Part shown: one piece after another, positions 1-11,917 of the stretch | Numbering within the stretch: the stretch's first letter is position 1 | Layout of the letters: every line of letters starts with the position of its first letter | Source of the DNA: Pardosa pseudoannulata | Lineage: Eukaryota; Arthropoda; Arachnida; Araneae; Lycosidae | Length of the DNA stretch: 64,000 nucleotides | Assembly: GCA_032207245.1 (NCBI GenBank) | Contig: CM063500.1 | Location: forward strand, 41,897,110-41,961,109 | Direction: 5' to 3' | Translations under genes and position numbers: made by a program | Notes under the pieces: model-generated | What the model was told of the DNA's origin: nothing | Database searches by the model: none | Seen by the model: only the letters and a program-made list of their open reading frames with translations

Positions 1-122
1 TTAATAGCGTTTAACAGTAAAACCACAATTAATCTATGTTTAAATAGAGATGTAACGCAATTCTCCATTCAAACAAAGCTTAATCGCGGTTATCCATTAA
101 ACGACTATGGTGAGACCGGGCA
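1..122. mobile_element. Left-truncated palindromic MITE (GGTCTCACC family)
   Basis: The right terminus reads ttaaacgactatggtgagac and the left part is complementary to it (gtttaacag...attaatc / ...ttaatcgcggtt...ttaaac). It is the counterpart of the complete copy at 27,053-27,182 and of the amplified copies at 17.2-18.5 kb. The first few bases are cut off by the window edge. No coding capacity. Confidence 0.7.
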
Positions 123-600
123 ATAAAATAAATTAATCCCGTTTATTTATAAATTTGCCAACGGTTAAAAGATGCTGTTTACTAGCTTTAGTTTAAAGTT
201 GACATCTGTTTAAATAAAAGATACAAATTAAAATTACTTGTATTTTGTCTTGTTGAATCTGTAATTTAATAGTTTTCTAAAATTGATTTTAAATACTTTT
301 ACTTTTTTAATGCCATTTTTAATATGAAAATTAATCCAACCGTTTACGATATTCTTTAACAAGCAGTGATATTCTTTCAACCAGTATTGGCCAGATATTG
401 TTATTTTACATCGACAATTGGTTACTGTTGAATATTTAATTTAATAGTTTTCTAAAATAATTTTAAATATATTTACTTTTTTAACACCTTTTTTAATATA
501 AAAATTAATTCAACCGTTTACGAAATTCTTTAACAGTCAACGATATTCATTCAACAAGTATTGACCAGATATTGTTATTTTGCATCGACGAATGGTTACA
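123..600. repeat. Tail of 775-bp satellite unit followed by two 178-bp tandem units
   Basis: Bases 123-250 match the end of the satellite unit found at 19.9-27 kb (gccaacggttaaaagatgct, then ttgttgaatctgtaat). From about 250 two units of roughly 178 bp follow, each with gaatctgtaatttaatagtt, a ttcaaccgtttacgaaattc block and ending near catcgac..tggttac. The same junction of satellite end and 178-bp array is found at 27,183-28,195, where five units are present. Confidence 0.7.
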
Positions 601-954
601 GAAATATATAATAACTACAAATTATTTTCCTAAAAGTCTAAGAGTCTATTTCATGGACTAATTAATATCTAACATTTAAGATATATATCTTTGAAAATTA
701 AGAAGTTTGTTCATTTGTTTGATTGTTTTTATACATAACAACACAGTTTGATTAAATGAATTCAATAGGATTGTAAACTGCATTCACAGTATCGGGAGAC
801 TTTAGAGGAATATGAATATAAACAAATTTTTGAGAGTGTCTAGATAAGTCACAGACAAAAAACAAACCATTTTTTACCTGCCTTATAGAGTACTCTATAT
901 TTCTGGGAAATTAAAAATTTTACTGATTCCGTTATGTGACGGGTTATATGTAAG
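601..954 (+). mobile_element. 3' end of a non-autonomous Helitron (degraded)
   Basis: This segment aligns with the last third of the complete Helitron at 15,091-15,993: the block agagtctatttcatggacta, the cgggagactttagagga block, the aaacaaaccattttttacct block and finally the 3' hairpin region (attccgttatgtgacgggtt). The expected terminal CTAG is degraded to taag near 951-954. No 5' TC end is visible; the segment directly follows the 178-bp array. Confidence 0.6.
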
Positions 955-1740
955 TGTTTGAATAATAAGTATACAAATACTTAGAGACGGGTATTTTACA
1001 TATAGTTATTATTACTGTGGTACTTATTTAGAATATTTACTTTGCATATACAGTATTTATTAAAAGAAAATAAAGGTTTTTATTAACAAAAAATAAATTA
1101 TTTATTCTTAAAAGTTTTAAAAGTATTTAGTACAGAATTTTAAAACTTTCTCTTAATTTCATTAACTTACCAACCCAAGTGAAATTTTGTTAGGCGACAT
1201 AACTCCAAACTTTCTGAAGTGAGTTGGAACTACAACCTTTAAAACTTCAGCTACTTTGTTATGGAAGTAGCATTATTTTGATGCGTTGAATAAATTCTTT
1301 CGGGAAAGAGTGTTTCCATTTAGTTAAGATTTGATTATCTCGTACCCTTTTGTCGTAATATCTCCGTTAAACCATCTAATGTTTCTAACCTCTCGATCTT
1401 TCTGAAGAGAAAAGTTATATTAAATTAAACTACATTGAAAAGACTCTGACAATATAATTTGTATGAAATAATTTGAAACTGTACTGTCATAGATGAGTAT
1501 TTAATATGTGGTTCTTCATTTAAACTAGATATATAAAACTCATTACACTTTAATTTTTTGGGGGTTTTTTTTGTATTATAGTTATGTTATTCATAGATAA
1601 AAGGATTCATGATAAAGGAATTAGTGAATGAAAAATTAGTATGATATACCGCTAAGTAAAATTAATTTAGTCATATTTATTACAAGTTTATTATAGATAC
1701 AAGAGTTTTTATTTCACAGTAAAAATATTATATCTTATAT
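955..1740. repeat. Segmental-duplication segment, non-coding AT-rich
   Basis: No gene recognised. The block is nearly identical to 28,583-29,300 (for example ccaacccaagtgaaattttg and ggcgacataactccaaactt occur in both) and matches a third copy at 32,508-33,110 that carries many small deletions. Confidence 0.75.
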
Positions 1741-2342
1741 TATACTAAAGCATTTACTATGTACACTATTTATAAGTTAATACATTAGTTGATTAATATG
1801 TAATATAACCAGCAATTATTTGGATTTTATATTCATCAATACACAATTATTACAGTTTGCTCTTTGTTATACGTTATTCCTTAATCAAAATATTGTATTA
1901 ATGACTGAGAGCCAAGTAACAGTCATGAATATGTTCAATTTGTTTATCTCCAGTAATTACAGGAGAGCAGGCTGGGGCTAGCAAGAGGCAGGATAGACCT
2001 CGGTCGTAAAGGGGGTCGATACTGGAGTAGCGGGCGGTATTTTTGCTGTACGTATGCGCTGGCTTGACGATCATAGGCATGCGGGTTCAGGAATCGATTT
2101 CTGGCCCGGGATCTCTGGATATCCAGCAACTCTTGAATCCCAACATCGACTGATTTTTCTTTCACAACTCATCACCTCGGTTTTAAAGTCCCTTTTTTTC
2201 TTTGTCAATCGCTTGTTGGGAACATTTTCCACATCTGCACCCCCTTTGGGGGTGCAGGTGGGCGCGTTAAAATAGCCCCTTTTTGTGAAAACTCGCATTA
2301 TTTTTTAGCCCCTTTTTTCATAATTAACGGCTACATAGTTTT
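1741..2342. repeat. Leader region of the 204-bp repeat family, copy A, with GC-rich core
   Basis: A comparatively GC-rich island (about 1,955-2,290) in AT-rich surroundings. It matches 42,457-43,700 over its whole length, including the upstream part (accagcaattatttggattt) and the core (cagcaactcttgaatccc, aactcatcacctcggtttta). In both places it leads into the 204-bp repeat (one unit at 43.7 kb, about eight units here). Short overlapping reading frames exist on both strands but are not shared in a way that suggests coding. It contains the empty site for the foldback element at 42,544-43,156. Confidence 0.6.
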
Positions 2343-3985
2343 TGACCATTATATTATTATTTTATTTAACTCCTCCGCAGGGGTCCCCACTAAAACTCGA
2401 AGTCAACAGCTGCACCTAAATTCTTCTTGGAAATTTCTTCCACAGCTGTGTATGTACGAGCTGACCATCGTGGGAAAATACATCGGTACATTTTGATTTA
2501 GTTATTGTTTAGTGAAAAATTTCAATAAATATATTAGAAAAATAGTTTCAGACAGTATTATTATTTTATTTAACTCCTCCGCAGGGGTCCCCATTAGAAC
2601 TCGAAGTCAACAGCTGCACCTAAATTCTTCTTGGAAATTTATTCCACATCTGTGTATGTACGTGATGACCATCGCGGGAAAATACATCGGTACATTTTGA
2701 TTTAGTTATGTTTTATTGAAAATTTTCAATAAATATATTAGAAAAATAGTTTCAGACAGTATTATTATTTTATTTAACTCCTCCACAGGGGTCCCCACTA
2801 AAACTCGAAGTCAACAGCTGCACCTAAATTCTTCTTGGAAATTTATTCCACAGCTGTGTATGTACGTGCTGACCATCGTGGGAAAATACATCGGTACATT
2901 TTGATTTAGTTATTGTTTAGTGAAAAATTTCAATAAATATATTAGAAAAATAGTTTCAGACAGTATTATTATTTTATTTAACTCCTCCTCAGGGGTCCCC
3001 ACTAAAACTCGAAGTCAACAGCTGCACCTAAATTCTTGTTGGAAATTTATTCCACAGCTGTGAATGTACATACTGACCATCGTGGGAAAATACATCGGTA
3101 CAGTTTGATTTAGTTATTGTTTAGTGAAAAATTTCAATAAATATATTAGAAAAATAGTTTCAGACAGTATTATTATTTTATTTAACTCCCCCACAGGGGT
3201 CCCCACTAAAACTCGAAGTCAACAGCTGCACCTAAATTCTTCCTGGAAATTTCTTCCACAGCTGTGTATGTACGAGCTGACCATCGTGGGAAAATACATC
3301 GGTACATTTTGATTTAGTTATTGTTTAGTGAAAAATTTCAATAAATATATTAGAAAAATAGTTTCAGACAGTATTATTATTTTATTTAACTCCTTCGCAG
3401 GGGTCCCCTCTAAAACTCGAAGTCAACAGCTGCACCTAAATTCTTCTTGGAGATTTATTCCACAGCTATGTATTCACATGATGACCATCGTGGGAAAATA
3501 CATCGGTACATTTTGATTTAGTTATGTTTTATTGAAAATTTTCAATAAATATATTAGAAAAATAGTTTCAGACAGTATTATTATTTTATTTAACTCCTCC
3601 GCAGGGGTCCCCATTAGAACTCGAAGTCAACAGCTGCACCTAAATTCTTCTTGGAAATTTATTCCACAGCTGTGCATGCATGGACTGACCATCGTGGGAA
3701 AGTACCTCGGTACATTTTGATTTAGTTATTGTTTAGTGAAAAATTTCAATAAATATATTAGAAAATAGTTTCAGACAGTATTATTATTTTATTTAACTCC
3801 TCCGCAGGGGTCCCCATTAGAACTCGAAGTCAACAGCTGCACCTAAATTCTTCTTGGAAATTTATTCCACATCTGTGTATGTACGTGATGACCATCGCGG
3901 GAAAATACATCGGTACATTTTGATTTAGTTATGTTTTATTGAAAATTTTCAATAAATATATTAGAAAAATAGTTTCAGACAGTAT
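2343..3985 (+). repeat. 204-bp tandem array, about 8 units
   Basis: Units repeat every 204 bp (anchors at 2512, 2716, 2920, 3124, 3328, 3532 and about 3735). Each contains ctcctccgcaggggtcccca, aagtcaacagctgcaccta and tacatcggtacattttgatt. The period is a multiple of three, so most units show the same 62-codon frame beginning with a non-ATG codon and ending at the tga of ttttgattt. The last unit has a one-base deletion in an A run that breaks the frame, so I do not call a gene. A single diverged unit lies at 43,700-43,830. Confidence 0.9.
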
Positions 3986-4715
3986 GATTCTTTTTACTAT
4001 AAAAATGATAGTTTTGATTTTTTAATGAAGTGTGAATGCAATATGGGCTTGCTATAGACTGTTTTCCCAATCTTCATAGTACATTCAGATTTTAACTTGG
4101 GCACTGTGTGCAGGGCCTTAAATAGGGGGTGGCAAATGTGCCATTTCATATGGGCGTATCAGTTAGGAGCTCAGCACCGGGAGAAAAATGGAGTCCGAAA
4201 GAGAACGATTCCTCTGAGTAGAAATAAAGAAAATTTGAAAAAAGTTTGTAGTTATAAAATTTAGTGCGTTTAAAAATATTTTTTTTAGGAAGTTACTAAT
4301 TTTTTAATATGTTTCCAGAGATTAAACTTGTTATAGATACTTACAAAATGTTCACCAAACACCCCTAATATACTTTTATATAAATTCGGATATTCGTTTT
4401 AAATTTTTAATATTTTTAATACAATTAAGTTAATAAAACTAAATTTAAATTTAAAAATTTGACAATTTTTATGAAAATTCTATGTCTAAATAAAAATTAT
4501 TCCTTTCAAGTAAACTATTCAGTTTATCAGCAAAATAATATTCCCAAAGTGTTCAAAGCTATTTTTAAGTGTTAATAAAGTAAAAATAGAAGAAGATATT
4601 AAAAATTAATATACTAGGAACACTTTAAGAATTAACAAAATGTTTTGAGTTTATTCTGAATATATGATATAGATAAAAAGCATATTTATATATTTTCTCA
4701 CTATATTTCTCGTAT
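3986..4715. other. AT-rich non-coding stretch, part of the duplication
   Basis: No gene, RNA or terminal repeat recognised. The segment tgggcttgctatagactgtt recurs with changes near 30,490 and 33,640, so the stretch belongs to the duplicated module. Confidence 0.5.
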
Positions 4716-5451
4716 GGACCCAGACCAATTTTTTGCCTTGAGCTCTAAGAGACCTAGTTATGACCCTGACTATGTGACATCAGTATAAATTACAAATGAA
4801 GCTTTATTTTTTCACTGTTGGTTATGTTAAAGGCATTATTTGTGAAATTCACAATCACATGCGCATTGGATAAGAATAATGTTTTTTAAAATTCTTTTTT
4901 AAATCGTGTTTTCTCTCCAAAACACCATGTTACTTGTCTATAAAACTATCATCAGGCCAGTCTATGTTTGTCAATTAGTGGTGTGGTTCGCAATATGGTC
5001 TCTAACTAAGAATAGACAATATAACAAAATCTAATTTTTCGAAAATAAGGTCTGAAAAAGCCTTATTAGTGGAATGACAGAAAGTGGACCCAGACCAATT
5101 TTTTGCCATGAGCTCTAAGAGACCTAATTACGGCCCCGACTGTGTGACATCAATATAAATTACAAATGAAGCTTTATTTTTCTCTGTTGGTTATGTTAAA
5201 GGCATTATTTGTAAAATTCATAATCACATGCGCATTGGATAAGAATAAGGTTTTTTAAAATTCTTTTTTAAATCTTGTTTTCTGTCCAAAACAGCATGTT
5301 ACTTGTCTATAAAACTATCATCAGGGCAGTTTATGTTTGTCAATTAGTGGTTTGGTTCGAAATATAGTCTCTAACTAAGAATTGACAATATATCAAAATC
5401 TAATTTTCGAAAATAAAGTCTGAAAAAGCCTTATTAGTTGAATGACAGAAA
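4716..5451. repeat. Two tandem units of about 368 bp
   Basis: The two units start with ggacccagaccaattttttg at about 4717 and 5083 and run through tgttaaaggcattatttgt and ctataaaactatcatcagg to tgaatgacagaaagtgg. They are close to identical. Related, more diverged units are seen at about 30,064-30,240 and 30,500-30,850. Confidence 0.85.
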
Positions 5452-7318
5452 GTGGAATTTAGTGATGACGGATGGACATAACTAGAAAATTTATAAAACA
5501 AAGATGAGAGAAATCCCAAGAATGTGTTCATTGCCAATCCTTTTAAGTTTATAAGAAAGATCTGTTATCCGTTGGATTTGTTAATTTGAATCAGGATTTT
5601 AAGCAATTTTAAATCCTAAAGAGAAAGGCCCTAACTCTAAACGATTGGCTTGTGGCAAACAAGCAATTCAACATGCATGAGGTAAGAACACCAGCTTCAA
5701 CAAACCACCCTGCAACGGTGGCCTATCCCCAGCGTACTTGAATCCAGCAATAATGAAGGACTTGGCTTGTTACTCATGTGTCCAGTCGCGCGACTTCTGT
5801 TCCAGTCAAGGCTTGCTAGGACCCATCAGCTCTCAAGGCCAATTATAAACCACATAATATCTTAGTCCTATCTCTGTAAAGCCTTTTCAAAGAAATTAAT
5901 ATATATTGTCAGAACAGCACGTAGCTGCAGGCGAGTAAAAGGCTTTGCCTGTATCCAAAAGGAGAAGGGGCTCACGTTGAGACGAGTTAGCTGCTGGTCT
6001 AAGGGCCGTCACCAAAGCACCCTAAACTGGAACCCTCTAGGTAGTTCACAAGCAATTTTAATTTTTCGCAATTAAAAACTGAAAGACAAGGACGAAAAGA
6101 AGGTTGTCATGGAATAATCTCTAGGAGAAGGTATTGGCCCACCATGTGCTGATGTGTTAATTTTTATGAGGATGGTATTAACCTTTTCAAAGCGGGGTAT
6201 TCCTGTATATAAAGACGGGAGTACTCTAGAGTAGCATGTACTTATTGTCCTGGATGCTAATTTATTATTGGCATTCTCAGGACCTTTTCTTTAAGAAAAA
6301 CTGATTGCTAGCTCATCAGTTTTCTGAGTTCACTGCTACTTTTTAACTTTTAAAAAAACCTTTGAAAAGCTTTTAAATTTTTTAAAGCTTTTAAATCGTT
6401 TTAATCTTTTATTTTTAATATTTAAAGCAAAAATAATTTGTTTACTGCATTATGTTGTACCTTATAATATAAAAGTTTGTACCATAACTGTCTTCACTGA
6501 ATTCCTGGAACCTATTATTATTTAACTTATCTTATTGTAGTTAAATAATAATACTTATCTTGTTATTTTTGTTAAATTTTTCTTTTCCTCCAAATTGTAC
6601 TTAAAATCAATTATTTTTCCATGCCTATCAACAGTAATTCTTATCTAGAGGATTTAGACTAAGCAGATCTGATTGTACCCTGCAGTGAGATCAAGTTTTT
6701 TCTCCTTAACGAAGCTTGTATCATATTGTCACTTTCTACAACAAAATGAGGTAAGAAATAAAGGACATTTTAAGAGTTAAATGAAAACCAACTTTACAAT
6801 GATAGGATTGATAGTAAAAAGTGATTGATAACGATTGATATGAATCACTCCTAAGATAGCTGGATAATAGATAGTGAGGACAGAGGTTCTTGTTGCATAT
6901 CGGTCAAGCACATTCTTGAGATTTCCACGTCTTTAGTAACATCATACACCTGTCTCCAAAAGGTTAAAACCTAGCTATTCTACTCTACTTAAACACTTTA
7001 TTTTGTATTGAATGTTCATTTATATATGTATGAATTATGGACGAGATTCATCCAAAAACACAACACATTTTATTTCTGGTGACTATACATCAAACCAATA
7101 CAACAAGTCAGATCTTCGAGAACATCGTGTACACACTTTTAAAGTAGGGACTTCTCAAGTAAAAATACTACGAATAATCTCTAAGCACAATTGATCACAT
7201 GATAAGAAATACCTGTGTTTTAAGAAAATGCGTTTACTATTGGCTAAAGAAGTACAGACAGAGGCTGAAAAGGTCTATAGATTATTTAAAGGGAAAAATC
7301 AGAATTACCGCGCAAACT
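5452..7318. other. Unique part of the duplicated module, no gene seen
   Basis: Colinear with 30,840-31,800 and 34,060-34,940 in the other duplication copy. The 5,630-6,060 part is less AT-rich (gattggcttgtggcaaac, aggacccatcagctctca) but contains no open frame of note and no motif I recognise. At about 6,414 it holds the empty target site (ttttTTAAtattt) that is occupied in the other copy by the TTAA element at 31,824-32,459. Confidence 0.5.
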
Positions 7319-7325
7319 CCAAAGT

Positions 7326-7503
7326 GGTTTAGCCGAACAATGGCCGATTGGTTACGGTGCTGGCCTTCGGATCCGCTGTTCGTGGGTTCGAATCCCACTA
7401 TGGCATGGATGTTTATAGCCGTTCGGAATCTGCTTTAAGCAGTAGGTCCCGGTCTCATTAGTCCTCGTGTTGCAAAAAGTAGACCGTAGTGCTCTAAACC
7501 AAA
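7326..7503 (+). mobile_element. tRNA-derived SINE
   Basis: The 5' part is tRNA-like, with an A-box-like segment (tggccgattggttacgg) and a B box (ggttcgaatcc). It is followed by a unique body (catggatgtttatagccgtt, taggtcccggtctcattag, agaccgtag) and ends in accaaacc. It is flanked by a 7-bp direct repeat CCAAAGT (7319-7325 and 7504-7510). The duplicated locus near 34,945 lacks the element (ctccaa then cgtaatttataaac), which serves as an empty site. Non-autonomous; LINE-mobilised by analogy with other SINEs. Confidence 0.85.
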
Positions 7504-7544
7504 CCAAAGTAATTTATAAACAGAAGTAATTAAATTACTATTAA

Positions 7545-7917
7545 CACATTGTTGACCGGCAATTTTACTGAAAATTTATCTCATATCACCAGCTATTAGC
7601 ACAATTTGATTCATAATCATTCGGACAATCAGATAAAGCAACCATGTATAATTCATTGAAAGATACTTCATTACGTTCCGTCATCGTATTTTTATATTTT
7701 TTAATTATTAAATATTTTTTACAACAAAAGACTTGGCGGGTCTTATAAGCGAGATAAACAGCTTGTGTTATACTGACCAACACTTGCACTGTATGGTCGC
7801 CAACAGAGAAAACAACAGCGATGAGAAAAAAAAAAACGCATCACGAGTTTACTCGTGGCCGGCCAGCAACGTTCGGCCATAAAAACACGAGTTAACTAGT
7901 AAACTGTCAACAATGAG
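7545..7917 (-). mobile_element. Non-autonomous piggyBac-type element (TTAA target)
   Basis: TTAA at 7541-7544 and again at 7918-7921. The termini are inverted: left cacattgttgac and right gtcaacaatgag. Subterminal hairpin sequences cacgagtttactcgtgg and acgagttaactagt lie near the right end. On the minus strand at 7586-7684 a short frame encodes MTERNEVSFNELY... with an acidic stretch ending ...SDCPNDYESN; this might be an N-terminal transposase remnant, but that is a weak call. The whole segment is absent from the paralogous locus near 34,970. Confidence 0.65.
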
Positions 7918-7921
7918 TTAA

Positions 7922-8873
7922 CCCTTTAGAGGACAGTGTTTATTAGAAAAACCACCTATTAAACATCTTTCTTTTAAACTTTACTTTTTGGAGTATTTTG
8001 CTTTAACTTTGTATAATTATTTGCATCTTCAATCTCATTCTTTAAATCTCCAAGCCAATAATGTAGAATCAAGAGGTTTTGCAATTAAAAAATTATTTTT
8101 TGGAGACATGGATGATTTTCCGATTTTTGTTTTTATGTTGTGGACATTTAAAATTTACAACAGATGATATCCCTACATTTAATTTATATTTTCTTTTGAA
8201 ATATATGTTTTTAAACTTGCTATACCGAAACTTGCTATACGAAGTCAGTAATTCCATTTATCTTACTTATGACCCCAATTAAAAGTATTTATACAAACAA
8301 TACTTATAAATTGTTAAGCTATTTATTTATTATACCATTTAACCCTTTAAAGGTCACCTACATAAACTCTTTGGAATTTAATGAAATTATTTTATAAATA
8401 TTAGCTATGAACCTTATAAATGTAAAATATATTAAAATTTTCTTTACAATCCTTAGGTTTGCATTAGAGAATACCGTAGGAGGGACTGAGGGGGGGTTCA
8501 CTGACAAACCTACCCCCTTGTACAGCGTGCACAAAATACTTTTTAAAATTTTAATTATATTGGAAGAACTATAAATAAGTGTTCTTAAAAAAGTATAATA
8601 AATAAATAGTTTAACAATTTATAAGTGTTGTTTGAATAAATATTTGGTTTGGGGTCATACGTGAAAAAAATCGAATTACTAATTTTCTAGGTACATCAAG
8701 TTTAAATACATATATTTCAAAAGAAAAAATAAATTAAGTGTAGTACTGTCATTTATTGTAATTTATAAACATCAAAAATATAAAAAACCGAAAAAAACAA
8801 TCATATTTCTAAAAAAATAGAGAAAAAATGTTTAACCGGAGATTTCCCTGAGAAACCACTGTCCGCTAAAGGG
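7922..8873. mobile_element. Palindromic TTAA-inserted foldback element, 952 bp
   Basis: It begins CCCTTTAGAGGACAGTG after TTAA (7918-7921) and ends CACTGTCCGCTAAAGGG before TTGA (a one-base-changed TTAA) at 8874. The arms are long: 8,150-8,345 (ttcttttgaaatatatgttt, cttataaattgttaagc) reappears reverse-complemented at 8,590-8,760, so the element can fold back over several hundred bases. A further TTAACCCTTTAAAGG sits inside at about 8,340. The left TTAA is shared with the preceding element. Several short frames lie in the arms; none is convincing. Confidence 0.7.
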
Positions 8874-9505
8874 TTGAAGGATTCTTATTTATTGGTCTTC
8901 CAGCAGAGTTAAACTTTTAAAAAAGCCTAATTTTCAAGCTGTACAAGGAGAGGGGTTAGTCAGTTAAACCCTCCTAAAGAATGTAAAGAAAACTTATATA
9001 TTTTATAATTACATGGTTCATAGATAACATTTATAAACTAATTACACTAAATTCCAATGAATTTATTTTGGTTACTTTTAAAGGTTTAAAATAGGTAAAT
9101 AAGGAATTTTAGTATTACACGTATACCTTTATTTCGTCAACTACAATATTTTAAAGTTGTAAATATCTAAACAAATAACTGTATAATGATTATAATATTT
9201 TTATTTAGGAAATAATCTCCTACGTAAATGTGTATTAAATAATATTATCTGTTTTGAAATATGTATGGTTTTATCAAAAAAAAAACATACTCTAATGTTT
9301 ACAATACCCAAAACGCATTACTTTTACCTAGATCTCAATTGTAATATTCAAGATCGTTGTTATTTTTCTTTCTTTATCTGGCATCGGTACTGCGTCAATT
9401 CTAGAAGGTCATCTCAAGTCCTGACAGCCAGGTCAATAAACAAACTGCTTTTCACTTTTTTATTCTACTAGCAGAGTAATTCTTCTTTCAACGGCTAATC
9501 AAGGA
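8874..9505. other. Non-coding stretch, partly shared with 34,980-35,360
   Basis: No gene recognised. The subsegment 9,370-9,500 (actgcgtcaattctagaagg, agccaggtcaataaacaaac) is strongly preserved at 35,235-35,360 compared with the sequence around it there. Confidence 0.5.
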
Positions 9506-11680
9506 AGTGATTAATTCGGAATTAGGTTTGGAAGATTTTAAGGAAAATTTTAACGTTTAAACTAGAAAGATTAATTCAAGTAAAAGAATAAAAATATCGT
9601 ACACACTTTCTTAGATACACTAGAAATTTAGGAATTTCAATTAGTAATAAATATCAAAGCAGCATGTTTTTAGTTCGTGCATATTTATGTACTATTTAAG
9701 TTAAATATGCAGTATAAGGTACTGTGACAAGAAAAGAATATAAATATAAATTTATTCTCATGACGGTGCTGATTTAATTCAGAATTAAGTTTGGAAGATT
9801 TTAAGGGAAAATTGAACTTTTAAATCGGAAAGATTAATGAAGTAAAAGAATAAAAATATCGTACACAATTTTGTAGATACACTAGAAATTTAGGAATTTG
9901 AATTAGTAATATATACCAAAGCAGTATGTTTTTATTTATTGCATATTTATGTATTATTTAATTTAAATAAGCAGTATAAGGTACTGTATGACAAGAAAAG
10001 AATATAAATATAAATTTATTCTCATGCAGGTGCTGATTTAATTCGGAATTACGTTTGGAAGTTTTAACGGAAAAAATAAACTTTTAAATCGAAAAGATTG
10101 ATTTAAGTAAAAGAATAAAAATACAGTACACACTTTTGTAGATACACTAGAAATTTAGCAATTTGTAATTAGTAATACATGTCAAAGTATCATGTTTTTA
10201 TTTCGTGCATATATATATGTATTATTTAATTTAAATATACAGTATAAGATATTGTACTGTGTGACAAGAAAAGAATATAATTACAGTGCTGATGTAATTA
10301 GGAATTAGATTTGGAAGATTTTAAGGGGAAATTTAACGTTTAAATCGGAAAGATTAATTCAAGTAAAATAATAAAAATACTGTACACATTTTTGTAGATA
10401 CACTAGAAATTTCGGAATTTGAATTAGTAGTACATGTCAAAGCAGCATGTTTTTATTTCTTGCATATTTATGTATTATTTAATTTAAATATGCAGTATAA
10501 GGTACTGTATTGTCTGAAAAGCAAATGATATAAATATAAATTTATTCTCATGCCGGTGCTGATTTAATTCGGAATTAAGTTTGGAAGATTTTAAGGAAAA
10601 TAGAACTTTTAAATCGAAAAGATTAATTCAAGTAAAAGAATAAAATTATCGTAAATACTTTTGCAGATACACTAGAAATTTAGGAATTTGAAATAGTAAT
10701 ACATGGCAAAGCAGTATGTTTTTATTTCTTGCATATTTATGTATTATTTAATTTAAATATGCAGTATAAGGTACTGTGTGTGACAAGAAAAGAATATAAA
10801 TATAAATTTATTCTCATGCCGGTGCTGATTTAATTCGGAATTAGGTTTGGAAGATTTTAAGGGAAAATTTAACGTTTAAATCGGAAAGATTAATTCAAGT
10901 AAAAGAATAAAAATACTGTACACACTTTTGTAGATACACTAGAAATTTAGCAATTTGTAATTAGTAATACATGAAAAAGCAGTATGTTTTTATTTCTTGC
11001 ATATATATTGTTACGAACTTCCAAAACTAAAACTGCTGGGTTCAGGGACTGAATGGACTTTACAAGCAAGCAAGACTGCAGCACGAAGACAAATACTTTA
11101 TTGGAAGAAATACAACGTCAAAATCTCCGCGGAACAATTTTGAGCCCAATGCCGTCGGCTCACGCAAGACTTTCCGCATCAAGCACAACACACCGTGCGT
11201 ACTCCTCTTAGACCGAGATATTCACTTAACGACTGTCTCCACTGCATGGGACTCCGTCTGCCTTATATAGGCTCACAGAAACTGCCAGAACACTCCAGAA
11301 GCCGGAACCGGAAGTGGCCACGTGACACTACACTTGGCGACATTTAGCGACACTTGGCGACACTTGGCGATGAACTTGGCGACAAAAATAGGTTGCCAAA
11401 TCCATCGCCAACGAGCCTGTATCTCTCCAATTTGGCGAGATACCCATAGAGTCCCATGCTAAACTCAAGCAATTTTCGCAAATTCGTAACAATATCTATT
11501 ATTAATTTAAATATGCATGCAGTATAACGTACTGTATTGTGTGAAAAGAAAATAATATAAATATAAATTTATTCTCAGGCCGGTGCTGATTTAATTCGGA
11601 ATTAGGTTTGGAAGATTTTAAGGGAAAATTTAACGTTTAAATCGGAAAGATTAATTCAAGTAAAAAAAAACAAGTAGAAA
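9506..11680. repeat. 265-bp tandem array (about 7 units), copy A
   Basis: Units of about 265 bp carry ggtgctgatttaattcgga, tttggaagattttaagg, agatacactagaaattta and ttatgtattatttaattt. Anchors ggtgctg occur near 9765, 10028, 10285, 10555, 10820 and 11582; the last gap is widened by a solo LTR. The same array occurs at 35,455-37,115. Confidence 0.9.
11009..11491 (-). mobile_element. Solo LTR (Gypsy-type), 483 bp
   Basis: Ends TGTTACGAA ... TTCGTAACA, flanked by ATAT on both sides (11005-11008, 11492-11495), within a 265-bp satellite unit whose siblings lack it. Read on the minus strand it has a TATA box (tatataaggc) followed downstream by AATAAAG, the order expected of promoter and polyadenylation signal in an LTR, so it is placed on the minus strand. 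A short minisatellite of about 12 bp (acacttggcgac) lies at 11,326-11,385. No internal region remains, consistent with LTR-LTR recombination. Confidence 0.8.
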
Positions 11681-11817
11681 AAATAGGATAAAAAAGCATA
11701 ATTCATTTTAAAGTTTCAAAATTATTATTGCATCTTTGTTTTTAGAGACAGGATTTTGTCAACATATTTAACAATCTTGGTTTGCTTTGGCAGTACGTCA
11801 TACTGCCACTGCCAACC

Positions 11818-11917
11818 NNNNNNNNNNNNNNNNNNNNNNNNNNNNNNNNNNNNNNNNNNNNNNNNNNNNNNNNNNNNNNNNNNNNNNNNNNNNNNNNNNN
11901 NNNNNNNNNNNNNNNNN
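11818..11917. other. Assembly gap (100 N)
   Basis: Exactly 100 N, a conventional placeholder of unknown true length. The left flank (gccactgccaacc) matches 37,257-37,270 in the other duplication copy, where sequence continues into a minus-strand SINE; the right flank (gtgcacactccagataaact) shows no match to that continuation. Confidence 0.95.

Noticed and set aside
2512..3720. Series of 62-codon frames as a repeated small-peptide gene
   Set aside because: They start with GTG or TTG, follow the 204-bp repeat exactly, and the unit at about 3,735 is frameshifted.
7330..7405. Stand-alone tRNA gene
   Set aside because: It is the head of a SINE with body, tail and target duplication.
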